From Pogona vitticeps (taxonomy: Eukaryota > Chordata > Lepidosauria > Squamata > Agamidae): a stretch of DNA of 64,000 nucleotides. The DNA lies in contig NC_135785.1 of the NCBI RefSeq assembly GCF_051106095.1, positions 100,864,501 through 100,928,500 of the forward strand, in the 5' to 3' direction. Shown here in pieces: positions 1 through 14,169 of the stretch (its first letter is position 1; each line of letters begins with the position of its first letter). The notes beneath the pieces are model-generated. The model searched no databases, had not been told where the DNA came from, and was given only the letters and a program-made list of their open reading frames with translations. The translations under genes and the position numbers were made by a program.

Positions 1-370
1 CACAAGCACCAATAGGATTTTGGCCACTGTTTTAACTGAGACATTGTTAAACACATTTCTATTTTCACAGTAATGTGATAAGCAACTTAACTGTTTTGAC
101 GTATAACTTTTTAAAGTATATCTTCCATTATTTGCACTGCAAGTCAGCTTAAGCACTGTGTTGGAAAAAAGGTGGGTTACCAATGGGTTAGTGAAAGTAC
201 TATATAAAGAAACAGATTTCCTAGCATTTTGGATGGAAAAAGTATTTTTAAAATGAACAGGGAAGGAAATGAAACTAACAGTTTTTTTTCATTCCTCATT
301 GAAACCAGTGGATATGATTGACAAGCAGAGTTTGGAAAGGTTGCCTTTTTCAACTATAGCTGGTCATGCT
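1..370. other. No recognised feature
   Basis: AT-rich DNA with no protein, RNA or repeat signature that I recognise. It leads into the microsatellite complex. Confidence 0.5.
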
Positions 371-537
371 GCACACACACACACACACACACAAACAAAG
401 AGAGAGAGAGAGAGAGCATTGAAAATTATTTCCATAGACCTCTTTGACACCTTCAATGTTGAACTCATGGGGTTCTGAGTATTTTTTGAATAATTATATA
501 TATTAATTTATATTCAAATATATATACTTATATTCAA

Positions 538-602
<65 letters not shown>

Positions 603-750
603 GAGAGAGAGAGAGAGAGAGAGAAAACATTGAAAATTATTTCCATAGACCTCTTTGACACCTTCATTGTTGAACTCATGGGGTTCTGAGTATTTTTTGA
701 ATAATTATATATATTTATTTATATTCAAATATATATACTTATATTCAAAT

Positions 751-792
<42 letters not shown>
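371..792. repeat. Tandem duplication, period about 211 bp, built on CA and GA microsatellites
   Basis: A segment made of a CA run, a GA run and about 130 bp of unique AT-rich sequence occurs twice in direct orientation. The unique part spans about 417-545 and again about 628-757, an offset of 211 bp, with only about two mismatches visible over 130 bp. The CA/GA runs at each junction suggest duplication by unequal exchange or slippage between microsatellites. The 541-600 run is a pure CA tract of 30 units. Confidence 0.85.
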
Positions 793-819
<27 letters not shown>

Positions 820-830
820 CATACATACAT

Positions 831-869
<39 letters not shown>

Positions 870-943
870 TATACACATACACACACATACTTTTATATAT
901 ATGTGTGTGTGTGTGTGTGTGTATACACACACACATGTATAAG

Positions 944-975
<32 letters not shown>

Positions 976-1008
976 TGTATGTATGTATGTATGTATGTAT
1001 GTATGTAT

Positions 1009-1075
<67 letters not shown>
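751..1075. repeat. Compound microsatellite (CA/TA/TG, then GTAT, then TTTA)
   Basis: CA tracts alternate with TA and TG tracts to about 946. A run of about 15 GTAT tetranucleotides follows (947-1007), then about 17 TTTA tetranucleotides to 1075. The purine/pyrimidine alternation and the self-complementary CA/TG halves could form Z-DNA or cruciforms. Apparent histidine- and cysteine-rich reading frames here are translations of the repeats and are not genes. Confidence 0.95.
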
Positions 1076-3548
1076 TAAGTAAAATCCACAGATATCCAAA
1101 ACCATGCTGTTCAGACCAGTGCAATTCCAGGGAGAAGTGTATTTTAGCAAGAGAAAAACTAACAGCACATAGCAGTACAAAGATTCCGCACATCCTGGTT
1201 TCTCTGTTTATATTTATCTAGTTCTAATGTTTGTTGCACATTAACTAATTAAACAGAGCTAAATGCACTATTCTTTTCAGACTATTGAACATCACATTGT
1301 AGCTCATTAACATACAAATGGCTTCAAACTGACCGTTTCCTTCCTTGGTCACACTGCTCTTTGGTTCACTGGATGAAAGTACCAAAAGTTCAACGATAAT
1401 GAGATGCATTGTTGCTAACAGGGATTGGTGATTAGCAAAGAATTGTATGTGTGCCATTATTGCAAATTAATTTATTTTTGTTTATTATTGTGACTGTTTT
1501 AATTATACAATTCTTTGTTAAAATATTCACATATATTCACTTCCTCTTTGACTTTGGGAATGGGTTCTGGTTTTCAGCTTCTTCTAGTTCAGCTTTTAAT
1601 TTGATAAACTCATTGGCAGTTTGGAGAGATTCTGTGACTACATCCATGGGACCAAACAAGTAGGACATCCAGGCAGTCACAGTAGAGGCCCTCCCATGAA
1701 GTAGAGTGAGGTAGCCACTCAGACAGCAAACTCAAGAAAAAAATGGAAGTTGTTCCAAATTTAATGTTATATTATCATATTGAGGGGAATGGGTGCTTGT
1801 TCAGTGTTGCTCCTGTGAAATAACCTGCCTAGCTTTGGGTACTGTGCGCCTTCACATGAATGCAGAGGGGTGCCATTTGCTGCTCCACTTCAGGTAGCAG
1901 GATGTAGTAGGAATGGGAGTTTCACAGCCTGTTGCTGTCTGAGGAAACTGACCAAAGGGAAGGGAGACCCTCCCTTTTCTCCTCATTGTAAGATTTCTCT
2001 GCACTGCTTTGTTTCATTCCCCCCCCCCCGAAAAAGAAAAACAACAACCAAACAAGCTAAGCAGGATTGTTACAATACACAGGACAGCAGCTTTTTCTGT
2101 GAAGGAGTGAATGGAAGTGGCATTAGGTTGTGAAGAATTTGACTACTGCTTGCTCAAAAGGAAAAATACCAGGGGGCAAAGTAATAAAATAAAATAAAGG
2201 CCCATTTTGTGGGAATCCAGGAAATCTCACTGATGCAGAGACAGTTCTGAGCAGAAAGGTTTGGCATTGTGAGACTCATAAAATGGTCACATCCCTCCTG
2301 TAGGCCTCTGAGATCCTCTGTTGGTTCTCCTGGACCTTATCTGGCTAGCATCTTGTTTGGACTTTGGATTACTGAAACTCTACTCTATATTTTCTTTTCC
2401 ATTCTCCCCTTTTTCAATGGCCTACTTACTCTTCTTTGCCCTACCCCACTTCAGATGAGTAAGTCCCCCTTCCACCAGACGTCTGCCCTCTTGATTAATT
2501 CTGCTTTGAATCTGATTCCACTTGGCTTTGTTTACTTGGATGCTGGATTCCCAGCTTTAAATCAGCTTTGATAGCTGCATCTTTAACGGTCCCTTGATCT
2601 GTACGCATTAGCAGAAGAGAACAGTTACCTCCCTGCCTTGAAAATCATCCCCAGCTAGTTTCTCCAGAGGAGACTGCTGTTCCATACACAATAAAAGTCC
2701 AACATTTCATTTCCCCCCCCATTCATTTGGTAACCCTATTTTGCTGCAATATTAACCAGACTGGGGAACTGGTGTTATCTTTTGTACATCAATCCCACAC
2801 TGAAAAACATACTGCTGAATTATAGAGTGAGAAATCCAAGCATTCATTAGAAAAGCTACCACACCTTTTGGTTAGCCAGTCATTATTTGTGGTTACCAAG
2901 AATTTAATCTCCTTTTTTGAGTCCTCTGAAGTACACAGAGGGAGGTGTTTGTCCTGCTGCTTCTGCTGTTTCCTGCCTGCTTCAAAGTGCAGTGTAAACA
3001 AGAGCTATGGAATGAGGTCTTTGTGTTGCTGGTGGCCTGCATGTTCACAAAGTTGGATGCACTTCCCTCTGGCAAGCTGGTATTCAGATAGCCATAGACA
3101 CTCATGCCATCAAACAGTTTGAATAATTCAAGGTGTGGTGCCAGGTACTTTGTCGCCTATGGCAGAGTAACAAATGGCACCCCCTCCCCCAAGCCAAAGT
3201 ATGTATTGCCCAAGGCCAGCTGAGTTGTTTCTGTCCATAAGCCGGAAATCCTACAAAACACCTCTCTGCAACACTAGGGACAATTTATATAATTAACAGT
3301 TTACTGCATTTTTATGAAACCTGCAATCTGTTGCCTGATGCAGCTGCTTGCGTATGAGAGCATATATTTTATGCTCCTAAACTTAGTCCCTGGCAGAGCT
3401 TTAGCCAGCAATGTTGGCGTCTGTGGCTTCATTGTCCAATTGATTAGATTTAGGTGACATATATGGGGAGAAAATGGAGAAATCAGGAGGAATGCCTGGA
3501 TCTGAGCATATTGGTTCCATGCTGAGCCCAACTGTTTTGTTTGTCCTG
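1076..3548. other. No recognised feature
   Basis: About 2.5 kb of unique-looking DNA. It has a C homopolymer run near 2020-2029 and a short C-rich stretch near 3180. Open frames are short, lack recognisable domains and look like chance. Confidence 0.4.
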
Positions 3549-3890
3549 TTGGAGTTTTGCAGCCTTGCATGCTGTCTGTCGTTTGTTTGACTGGGAGGAA
3601 CTTTTCTGGGCTGGAGTGATTGTCTATCCAGGCCTGATAAATTGTTTCCTCCAGCCTTTGAATTCAAAGAGAGCCCTGCCTGTTTGCTGATTGTTCTTTC
3701 CCCCTCTCTTTTGTGGGTTTGTGACAGTTGCTTGTTTGCTGTGGATCAGTACAGTTGGTTGCTAAGTATGTGTGCAGTAAAGAAAACAGCATATACAAGC
3801 CTGTAATTTCAAGCAAATGTTAGTAAAGAAATATTTTTTATTCTTTCTCTTTCAAATGTCTCACAGTGAGTTATTGAGAGTTTAAGTGCT
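3549..3890 (+). repeat. Dispersed repeat of unknown class, copy 1 (LTR-like)
   Basis: About 340 bp similar throughout to 40986-41330 on the same strand. Shared blocks include the start TTGGAGTTTT, TTGCATGCTG, TTTGACTGGGAG, an AGTAAAGAAAACAG stretch (AATAAAGAAAACAG in the other copy, a possible polyadenylation signal) and CAAATGTCTCA near the end. Upstream flanks are unrelated, so this is a dispersed element rather than a segmental duplication. Length, direction and poly(A) signal suggest a solo LTR, but no target-site duplication or coding part is seen. Confidence 0.6.
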
Positions 3891-3904
3891 GGTCAATAAT
3901 GTGT

Positions 3905-4135
3905 CCCTTTCCTTCAAGCAGGCAGCATTGGCATGGCATCACAATGGCTAGTTTGTGGCTCTTCCTGAAGCAAGCAGTACCAGCATAAGTCACAATGGTC
4001 AGCCTCCCTCAGCAAGAGTCACAATGGCTCATCTCTTTCCTTCAAGCAGATAGGATCATCCTAAAGCCACAATGGCCAGTCTTTTTCTTACAACAAGGCA
4101 GCATCAACATGGGTCCTGATAGCCCACCTCTTTCC
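3905..4135. repeat. Degenerate minisatellite, about five units of 40-50 bp
   Basis: Four of the units contain CACAATGG followed by C/T-rich sequence (TCTTTCCTTCAAGCAGGCAG-like) and a GGCAT/AGCAT-type block; the fifth is more diverged. Units start near 3908, 3957, 4000, 4030 and 4080 and have drifted in sequence and length. No protein coding is apparent. Confidence 0.55.
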
Positions 4136-4260
4136 TCTCAACCACGAAATAACAATGTGGGGGGATAAATTCTCCAATGGGTTCCCAGAAAGGAGACTCC
4201 ATTTTTCCACTGGTGGTAGCAGCACTTGTCTCTTTCTTTTGGGACAATTTGGCTCTGTTG

Positions 4261-4291
4261 TGATGCATGCATGCATGCATGCATGCATGCA

Positions 4292-4348
<57 letters not shown>
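4261..4348. repeat. Compound microsatellite (ATGC)n then (GT)n
   Basis: About eight ATGC tetranucleotides run into about 27 GT dinucleotides. Confidence 0.95.
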
Positions 4349-4352
<4 letters not shown>

Positions 4353-4369
4353 ATATCTTAAACCATATT

Positions 4370-4470
4370 ACTACTGTTGTTTTTTTATTTTATTATATGT
4401 TTTTATTATATCTACCCCAGAGTAGACTTCCAACTAGATGGGCAAAGTATAAATTTAATAAATAAATAGA
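4370..4470 (+). repeat. Decayed L2/CR1-type LINE 3' tail
   Basis: The sequence CAGAGTAGACTTCCAACTAG, then ATGGGCAAAGTATAAA and a run of AATAAATAAATA, resembles the tail at 5216-5338 and 44546-44672 (GAGTAGAC, CTAGAGGGGCGGGGTAAAAATC, AATAAATAAA). It is a short, diverged 3' fragment. Confidence 0.5.
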
Positions 4471-4552
4471 AAAATATCTACCACCCATCTAACTAAAGTC
4501 CATTCTGGGCCATTTACAACAAAGACAAAACAATAAGCAGAACATATGTTCT

Positions 4553-5672
4553 TATTGTTGTTATTTAGTCGTTAAATCATGTCTTCATGGCCCCATGGAC
4601 CAGAGCACGCCAGGCCCTCCTGTCTTCCACTGCCTCCTGGACTTGGGGGTCAAATTCATGTTGGTAGCTTCAGTGACACTGTCCAGCCATCTTGTCCTCT
4701 GTCGTGCCCTTCTCCTCTTGCCTTCACACTTTACCAACATCAGGGTCTTTTCCAGGGCGTCTTCTCTTCTCATGTGCTGGCCAAAATATTGGAGCCTCAG
4801 CTTTAGGATCTGTCCTTCCAGTGAGCACCCAGGGTTGATTTCCTTCAGAATGGATAGGTTTCTTTTCCTTGCAGTCCAGGGGACTTTCAAGAGTCTCCTC
4901 CAGCACCACAATTCAAAAGCATCAATTCTTCGGCGGTCAGCCTTCTTTATGGTCCAGCTCTCACTTCCATATATCACTACAGGAAAAACAATAGCTTTGA
5001 CTATTTGGACTTTTGTCGGCAAGGTAATGTCTCTGCTTTTTAAGATGCTGTCAAGGTTTGACATCGCTTTCCTCCCAAGAAGCAGGTGTCTTTTAATTTC
5101 GTGGCTGCTGTCACCATCTGCAGTGATCATGGAGCCCAAGAAGGTAGAATCTTATTTTATGCCTCCATATCTTCCCCTTCTATTTGCCAGGAGGTGATAG
5201 GTCCTGTGGCCATGATCTTATTTGTATTTTTGTATTTTTATATATGTTATCTTGTTGTGTTTTAATACATGTAAGCCGCCCCAAGTAGACGTTGTCTAGA
5301 GGGGCGGGGTAAAAATCAAATCAATCAATCAATCAATCAGTCTTAGGGTTTGTTTGTTTTTTGATGGTCAGCTTCAGATCATTTTTGGCGCTCTCCTCTT
5401 TCATACTCATTAAGAGGTTCTTTAATTCCTCCTCACTTTCTGCCATCAGAGTGGTATCATCTGCATATCTGCAGCAATTTTAATTTTAATTCATATTCCA
5501 GCAATTTTAATTCCGGCTTGGGATTCATCCAGTCCAGCCTTTCGCATGATGTATTCTGCATATAAGTTAAATAAGCAGGGAGACAATACACAGTCTTTTA
5601 CTCCTTTCCCAATTTTGAACCAATCATTTGTTCCATATCCAGTTCTAACTATTGCTTCCTGTCCCACATATA
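4553..5672 (-). mobile_element. BovB (RTE clade) LINE, 5'-truncated
   Basis: The 3' end of a BovB non-LTR retrotransposon. The minus strand carries the C-terminal part of the reverse transcriptase ORF. It is open over 184 codons (5139-4585) with the recognisable BovB block GSESWTIKKADRRRIDAFEL and ends in a decayed RTRWLDSVTEATNMNLT. The 3' end is the usual BovB terminus at about 4553. Homology breaks off near 5672 (CTTCCTGTCCCACATA), so the copy is 5'-truncated. A short LINE/SINE tail is inserted at 5216-5338. Differences from the 29.8 kb copy mark it as older. Confidence 0.92.
5216..5338 (+). mobile_element. L2/CR1-type LINE 3' tail inserted in BovB
   Basis: This 123-bp insert interrupts BovB. 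It carries TGTAAGCCGCCCCAAGTAGA and GTCTAGAGGGGCGGGGTAAA, then ATC and a (AATC)n tail. BovB reads ATCTTA before it and GTCTTA after it, a probable short target-site duplication. The same tail, ending in (AATA)n, is at 44546-44672, so it is a mobile 3' end that seeds tetranucleotide repeats. Confidence 0.75.
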
Positions 5673-5829
5673 CCATAGAACATATAACCCTACCTAATAA
5701 TCAGAACATCAATACTAGTAAATATTTCTTCATCCAGCAAAAGGAAATCTTATGCGAAATTTTAAAACTCTGCAACATTTCTTTATCTGGGGAAGAGCTG
5801 CTTGAGGCATTACATGACCATATAATAAT

Positions 5830-5862
<33 letters not shown>

Positions 5863-5910
5863 GACTGACTGACTGACTGACTGACTGACTGACTGACTGA
5901 CTAACTAACC
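5673..5910 (+). repeat. Possible LINE 3' end followed by (CTAA)n/(CTGA)n
   Basis: A short AT-rich stretch ends in CCATATAATAATAAA, followed by about eight CTAA and ten CTGA tetranucleotides to about 5910. The arrangement resembles a LINE 3' end that seeded a microsatellite, but I cannot place the family. Confidence 0.4.
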
Positions 5911-7239
5911 CACCCTCATCCTCCAAATTGCAGCACCCTGGGTCATAACCCTGGTTGCCCTTCCTTAGTGACAGCATCTCATCTCAAATGATCAGGTGGC
6001 TGGCAATAGAAGGATCCTTCACATGAGATTCTGGACAGCCAATGCAGAACAGCCCAGATAAGACTGGATAGATGAGAACAAGCGTCGTGACTTGATATAA
6101 GGCAGCTTGCTATGAGACAGAAAATAAGTATGAAACGTTCATATTTCTTGTGTTCCAACCCACATAATTCAGCAGCACGTTTCTCAGCAAGAATTCTGGA
6201 GGACTTCACCAAGCAATCAAAAGTCCTCAGAAGAGTTTTCAGTTAAACACAGGTGGATAATGAAGGCTTTGGTAGTTATTACCCGACTTTCAGGAAGAAA
6301 GAGGAAGCGGTAGCTTGGGATTTGGGGTTTCCAGTTTTTGTGCTTTGGTTTCTATCCCTAGTAGCTAGCAAAATTTGAGGATAGAATCTACCATAAATGA
6401 AGAGTGGCCATCAGAGACATTCTGTATGGTGTCTTTATTTTACTGTTGCTTTGCTGACTCTGGTGGATTTAGTTCTCCCTGCCAGCCTAATCCATGCACA
6501 GGAAAACACAGCAAGAACATGGGCCAGCTTAGCCTGTAAGGAAAACATAGCAAGGAACTCCCCATCTTGCTTAACCAAGCATCTTGCTTTCCCCCCTCAT
6601 TGACTCCTGGGGCATTCTGTCATTGCTTGGTTTGCTCGGTATGTCTTGGCTGTGTCCATACCTCCTGCAGCCCAAGGTTACGTGTGAATTAATATTGCTC
6701 CCGCTTTTTGGTGCCTGGCGTTGAAATTAATACTGTTTGCCTGCTTCAAACTGTCCACTCAACTCAAAATGCCTCATGCATGCTGGAGGGGGTAGGGGTA
6801 AAGAGGACATGCCATTAAATTTAAAATAAAAAGCACACTCGTGGTCATAGTCGATGGCAGGTTCCGTACCAATAATTATCCCTGATCCTCTGACATGGCC
6901 ATAATTTTCACTCATTATATGCTACCCTTAGGGACCAAGGCTTGCAAAGCAAGTCCCTCTCAGGTTAGGCGTAGCTGGTTTGCTAACCTTTGCATCTCAG
7001 AAGCCTGCAAGGGGTCAACAACATTCATACATTGTTAGGGATATGAAATTATCTCCATCTCTGTTTGCTTTTTTACATTTTGAATTACATCAGAGAATTT
7101 GTCCTATAATTGGTTTGTCTCAGGCTATGGAACGTTTGGTTTGCTTGTTGTTTTTCCACAACAGAATTTGTGTCTAATTTTTTCCTCATTTTAAAAAGGT
7201 AGATCTTTATGGACAAATTCTTCCCATTAACTGAAAGTG
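5911..7239. other. No recognised feature
   Basis: About 1.3 kb of unique-looking DNA. I see no domain-bearing frame and no clear repeat. Confidence 0.4.
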
Positions 7240-7545
7240 TATTGGCACTACCTTGTTCTAGTGGTTTAATGCCCTTTTAACTGCTATGGCTCTATTCCAG
7301 AGCTCTTTAGCAGAGAATTGCAAGTACGTACCTCAGCGAGTTATAGATTCCAGAGTTCCATAGATTTCATCATTTAGTCAGGTGCTTAGAATTCATTGCT
7401 AGAGATCTCTGGTGGATTCCTCTAAATAACAGGAGAGAATTTTAAATATTTCACCAAACTACAAGTTTGCAAGATTTCACAAACTGGAAAAGTGGCAGTT
7501 AAGGTACAATGCATGAACTTTGTGACATAGATATACTCTAAAGTG
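7240..7545. repeat. Old palindromic MITE (hAT-like)
   Basis: The left side carries TTTAACTGCTATGGCTCTAT and the right side GGCAGTTAAGGTACAATGCA, which are largely reverse complements, as in a fold-back MITE. The interior holds paired TTAGAATTC and ACTACAAGTTTG blocks. The same organisation recurs at 7835-8075. Ends are approximate. Confidence 0.5.
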
Positions 7546-7675
7546 GTGGTTCTGAACCTTGGCACAATCTTTTGGACTTCATTTCCCGGAATCCCTGATC
7601 ATTGTCTATTCTGACTGAGTCTTCTGAGACTTGCTGATGAAAATATCTGGACAGCCAAAGAGAACCACTGCTCAG
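7546..7675. repeat. Old hAT-type MITE remnant
   Basis: It starts GTGGTGGTTCTGAACCTTGG, contains TTTTGGACTTCATTTCCCGG, and ends near AGAGAACCACTG. This is the GTGGTTCT...AGAACCACTG terminal arrangement seen more clearly at 11525-11666 and 53433-53568. Confidence 0.5.
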
Positions 7676-7834
7676 CAGAATGTTTGTGAGTTGTTTCCCA
7701 GTGCTATGCATTATTAGCTGTTCACAGTTTTAACATGGACATCAGATTTTGGCATATTTCATTTATTTGAAATGCACCTCAGCTCTCGCAGGTGACTGCG
7801 TTTCTGACACAGCCTGTGCTTCCCTTTATAATAG

Positions 7835-8075
7835 CAATGTATCTAGACTGCATGGTTGTAATAGTGTGATGATACTTTAATTGCTATGGCTCTGTACTTT
7901 GGAATCATGGGATATGTAGTTTGATGAGATACTTAGAATTCCTCACTGCAGACCTTCCCATGAACTCTCCTGAACTACAACAGAGAACACTAAGTACCTC
8001 AGCGAATTAGATTCCAGGATTCAATTGGCAGTTAAAGTATGATGGAACTGCTATACCTGCATAATATAAATCTAC
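7835..8075. repeat. Palindromic MITE (hAT-like), second copy
   Basis: Complementary arms: TACTTTAATTGCTATGGCTC on the left and TTGGCAGTTAAAGTATGATG on the right, with an internal GGGATATGTAGTTTGATGAG block. It belongs to the same fold-back family as 7240-7545. No transposase is present. Confidence 0.55.
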
Positions 8076-8345
8076 TCTGAGCCTACAAAGGTAAGGAATA
8101 GAAAATTTTGTCAAGAATCTTGAACCTAACAACATTCATTTCTAGCCTTACACACATCTATAAAGCATTTATTGATCAACTGAACTGTATTTTCATCTTG
8201 ACTCTCTTCTCCACACAGGGACATGGAAGCATTACTAGCACAGAACGATGTGTATGTGTGATGTGTATAAGAATGCCTGTTACCTCTTCCACTCTACCCA
8301 GTATTGTGTTTGTATATTTCAAGCATTACATAAATCTTTTGATTT
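8076..8345. other. No recognised feature
   Basis: Short unique-looking spacer before the BovB target-site duplication. Confidence 0.4.
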
Positions 8346-8482
8346 GAAAGAGAGGTTTTGTTCTTGTTATTGTTTAGTCATTTACTTGTGTCCAACTCTT
8401 CATGACTCCATGGACCAGAGCACGCCAGGCCCTCCTGTCTTCCACTGCCTCCCAGAGTTGGGTCAAATTCATGTTGGTAGCT

Positions 8483-9454
<972 letters not shown>

Positions 9455-9895
9455 TTTTGAGATTGTATCCCATTACAGCTTTTCCCACTCTTTTGTTGAC
9501 TATGAAGCTTCCTATGCAGTGTTTTTCTTTGCAGCATCGGACTTTCCTTTCACTTCCAGGCACATCCACAGCTGAGCATCCTTTCGGCTTTGGCCCAACC
9601 ACTTCATTAGCTCTAGAGCTACTTGTCCTTGTCCTCCGTTCTTCCTCATTAACATGTTGGATGCCTTCCGATCTAAGGGGCTCATCTTCCAGCATCATAT
9701 ATTTTAGCCTTTTGTTTCTGTCCATGGGGTTTTCTTGGCAAAGATACTGGAGTGGCTTGCTAATTCCAACTCCAGGTGGATTGTGTTTAGTTGGAACTCT
9801 CCACTATGACCTGTCCGTCTTGGGTGTCCCTGCACGGCGTAGCCCATAGCTTCTCTGAGTTACTCAAGACCCTTCACCATGAAGAGGAAAGAGAG

Positions 9896-11516
9896 ATTAA
9901 ATAGTTAAATTTGTTAAGGGATTGCCCTTTTTTGTGCTGTGAAAAAAGATTTTGCTGGAGATAAGACAATCTATGCTTTTCTATAATAATAAATTTGAAA
10001 TTACACAAACTTTAATCTTCACTCTTCTAAAAAAAATCTTTCTCAGGCAGTTGGTTTAGCTTCAAATCCAAAATTCTAAGAGATTTGTTTGAACACTATT
10101 ATCCATGGGGGACTTTACGCTGGTAGTTTTCACTTGTGTGATTATTCCATTGAGGTGCTCTTTGCAATAGGAGATTGGTTGTTGTGACCTGAAACAGTCA
10201 TGCCACAGAAGGAATAAAGTTTGCCCTCACCATATTTTCTTAATAGTTTCTCTAGTGTTTTGCTGAGAATGTCTAAGTAAAAGAGGTCAAAGATTTATTT
10301 TTATATATAGAACAATAGTCCCCAAGCTTGAAGTCCTTGATGTTCTTGATCTATACCTTCAGTATGATCTGCTCTTGCTAGGGTTCCTGGAAGTTGTAGA
10401 TCACAAACACCCAGGGTCCAGACAATTGAGCCAATCTTTCATTAGAGATCTACAAGGGCTACCACTTCACAAAAAGGACGTGGATGCACACTTGTCTGCC
10501 TCAAACAGCTCAACAGCAAATAGCAATGGCTAAAATCCTAGTGCATTGGTATACCATTAGAATGGAAATGGCATCACTCACAATGGTATATTGCTGCTAA
10601 TTAACACGTCTCCACCTGGATTCCTGGTTTCACAAGTCACCTGACTGGCACACAATGAAGACTCCAAGGAAGAACTTACTAATTAGTGGCAATTTGCTGT
10701 TGTTAGTTGCACCATTTCTTATACAGTAAGCTAGTATAACTATTCCACAGGATTTCAGGCAACTTTAAATGAATGAAAACATTGTTACTATTGCTTATAA
10801 AATGTTATTTAAAAACATTTATTATTGGCTATATGACCAAAAAATAACTTAATGCATTGAAACTGACACAATATTTTTAAGCTTTGTGTCAAGACTACCA
10901 TGTAGATACAAACTGACAAACAGAAATATTGCAGTAAATCATTTTCTAAGGCACTTTTTGAATGTTGCTGGGCCTCCTGTGTATTTGGCCACAGTGCCTG
11001 GTGTTAGCCAGTATGACTGATTGACATCTGAAAAATAAGGAACACAAATATCTTAAGGGCTTTCCAGCTGTGAATGAGTTGAGTTTCAAGTGCCTTGGAG
11101 TAGACTAGAGAATGATCTGTTTGACAGCTTGTATTCAAGTCAGAGGAGAGCTTTGAGTGGTTCTGAGGTAATTCTCTTTTTCAAAAGCAGAAAGAGAAAA
11201 TGTGGAAAAGAAATTTCAGTGTGTTTTGTTGGACTGGCATTATGTGCCATGCCTTCCTTTATCTGGCACACATTTCAGGTTCCGTAGAAGAAATGCCACA
11301 GCCCATATCTAAAGGATAACAGAGGCAAGACTTGGGTTAACTATCAATCAGCTCTGATTTTGTCAAATGCCATTAGTGTGAATTTTGAAGCAATCGTTGC
11401 ACCCTGAAGTGTAGACTGCGTGCCAGGGCCATTAAAGTGGGAGGTGAATTCAAATAGGATGAAATCATAGTGGATTGGTAATAGACCAGGTTCATTGAGA
11501 TTAAAAGTATACTGTC
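9896..11516. other. Mostly unrecognised; possible old MITE at 10310-10440
   Basis: Unique-looking DNA. Within 10310-10440 the blocks CCTGGAAGTTGTAGATCACA and AATAGTCCCCAAGCTTGAAG resemble a decayed hAT-type MITE (GGGAGTTGTAGTTC family). No coding signal is seen. Confidence 0.35.
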
Positions 11517-11524
11517 ATCTATGT

Positions 11525-11666
11525 CAATGGTTCTTAACCTTGGATTACTCAGGTAATAGTAATCCAATAGTAACTCCCAGAAGCCTTCACCACAAGCTGT
11601 GCTGGCTGGGGTTTCTGGGAGTTGTAGTTCAAAAACACCTGAATAACCCAAAGTTAAGAACCACTG
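11525..11666. mobile_element. hAT MITE, 142 bp
   Basis: A palindromic non-autonomous DNA transposon. Terminal inverted repeats are CAATGGTTCTTAACCTTGG and its near complement ending TTAAGAACCACTG. The interior is complementary (ACTCCCAGAAGCC against GGTTTCTGGGAGT). The 8-bp target-site duplication is ATCTATGT/GTCTATGT (11517-11524, 11667-11674), with one difference. The same family lies at 53433-53568. Confidence 0.85.
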
Positions 11667-11674
11667 GTCTATGT

Positions 11675-13550
<1,876 letters not shown>

Positions 13551-13562
13551 AATTAACTATGT

Positions 13563-14157
13563 CGTTGTCGTTTAGTCGTTTAGTTGTGTCCGACTCTTCA
13601 TGACCACATGGACCAGAGCATGCCAGGCCCTCCTGTCTTCCACTGCTTCCCGGAGTGGGTCAAATTCATGTTGGTTGCTTCGCAGACACTGTCCAGCCAT
13701 CTCATCCTCTGTCGTCCCCTTCTCCTCTTGCCTTCACACTTTCCTAACATCAAGGTCTTTTCCAAGGAGTCTTCTCATGAGATGGCCAAAGTACTGGAGC
13801 CTCAGCTTCAGGATCTGTCTTTCCAGTGAGCACTCAGCGTTGATTTCCTTTAGAATTGATAGGTTTGTTCTCCTTGCAGTCCAGGGGACTCTCAAGAGTC
13901 TCCTCCAGCACCACAGTTCAAAGGCATCAATTCTTCGGTGGTCAGCTTTCTTTATGGTCCAGCTCTCACTTCCATATATCACGACACGAAAAACCATAGC
14001 TTTGACTATTTGGACTTTTGTTGGCAAGGTGATGTCTCTGCTCTTTTAAGATGCTGTCAAGGTTTGCCATCCACCTGGAGTAGGAAATGGCAATGCCACT
14101 CCAGTATCTTTGCCAAGAATGCCCCATGATCAGAAACAAAAGACTAAAAGATATGAC
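13563..14157 (-). mobile_element. BovB LINE with inverted 5' segment (twin-priming product)
   Basis: 13563 to about 14071 is the BovB 3' region on the minus strand. It has an open 97-codon RT C-terminal frame (14027-13734) with the YGSESWTIKKADHRRIDAFE block. From about 14072 to 14157 the sequence switches to BovB 5' sequence in the plus orientation (CACCTGGAGTAGGAAATGGC, then CCACTCCAGTATCTTTGCCA). The composite is flanked by AATTAACTATGT (13551-13562) and AATTGACTATGT (14158-14169), a 12-bp target-site duplication with one difference. Both halves therefore belong to one insertion. This is the structure expected from twin priming, with an internal deletion at the switch point. Confidence 0.88.
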
Positions 14158-14169
14158 AATTGACTATGT

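Noticed and set aside
541-600. CRISPR-like direct repeats
   Set aside because: Simple dinucleotide microsatellite without spacers; the genome is a vertebrate's.
655-1221. Open frames rich in His/Thr, Cys/Val and Tyr/Met
   Set aside because: They are translations of CA, TG, GTAT and TTTA microsatellites in several frames on both strands; not genes.
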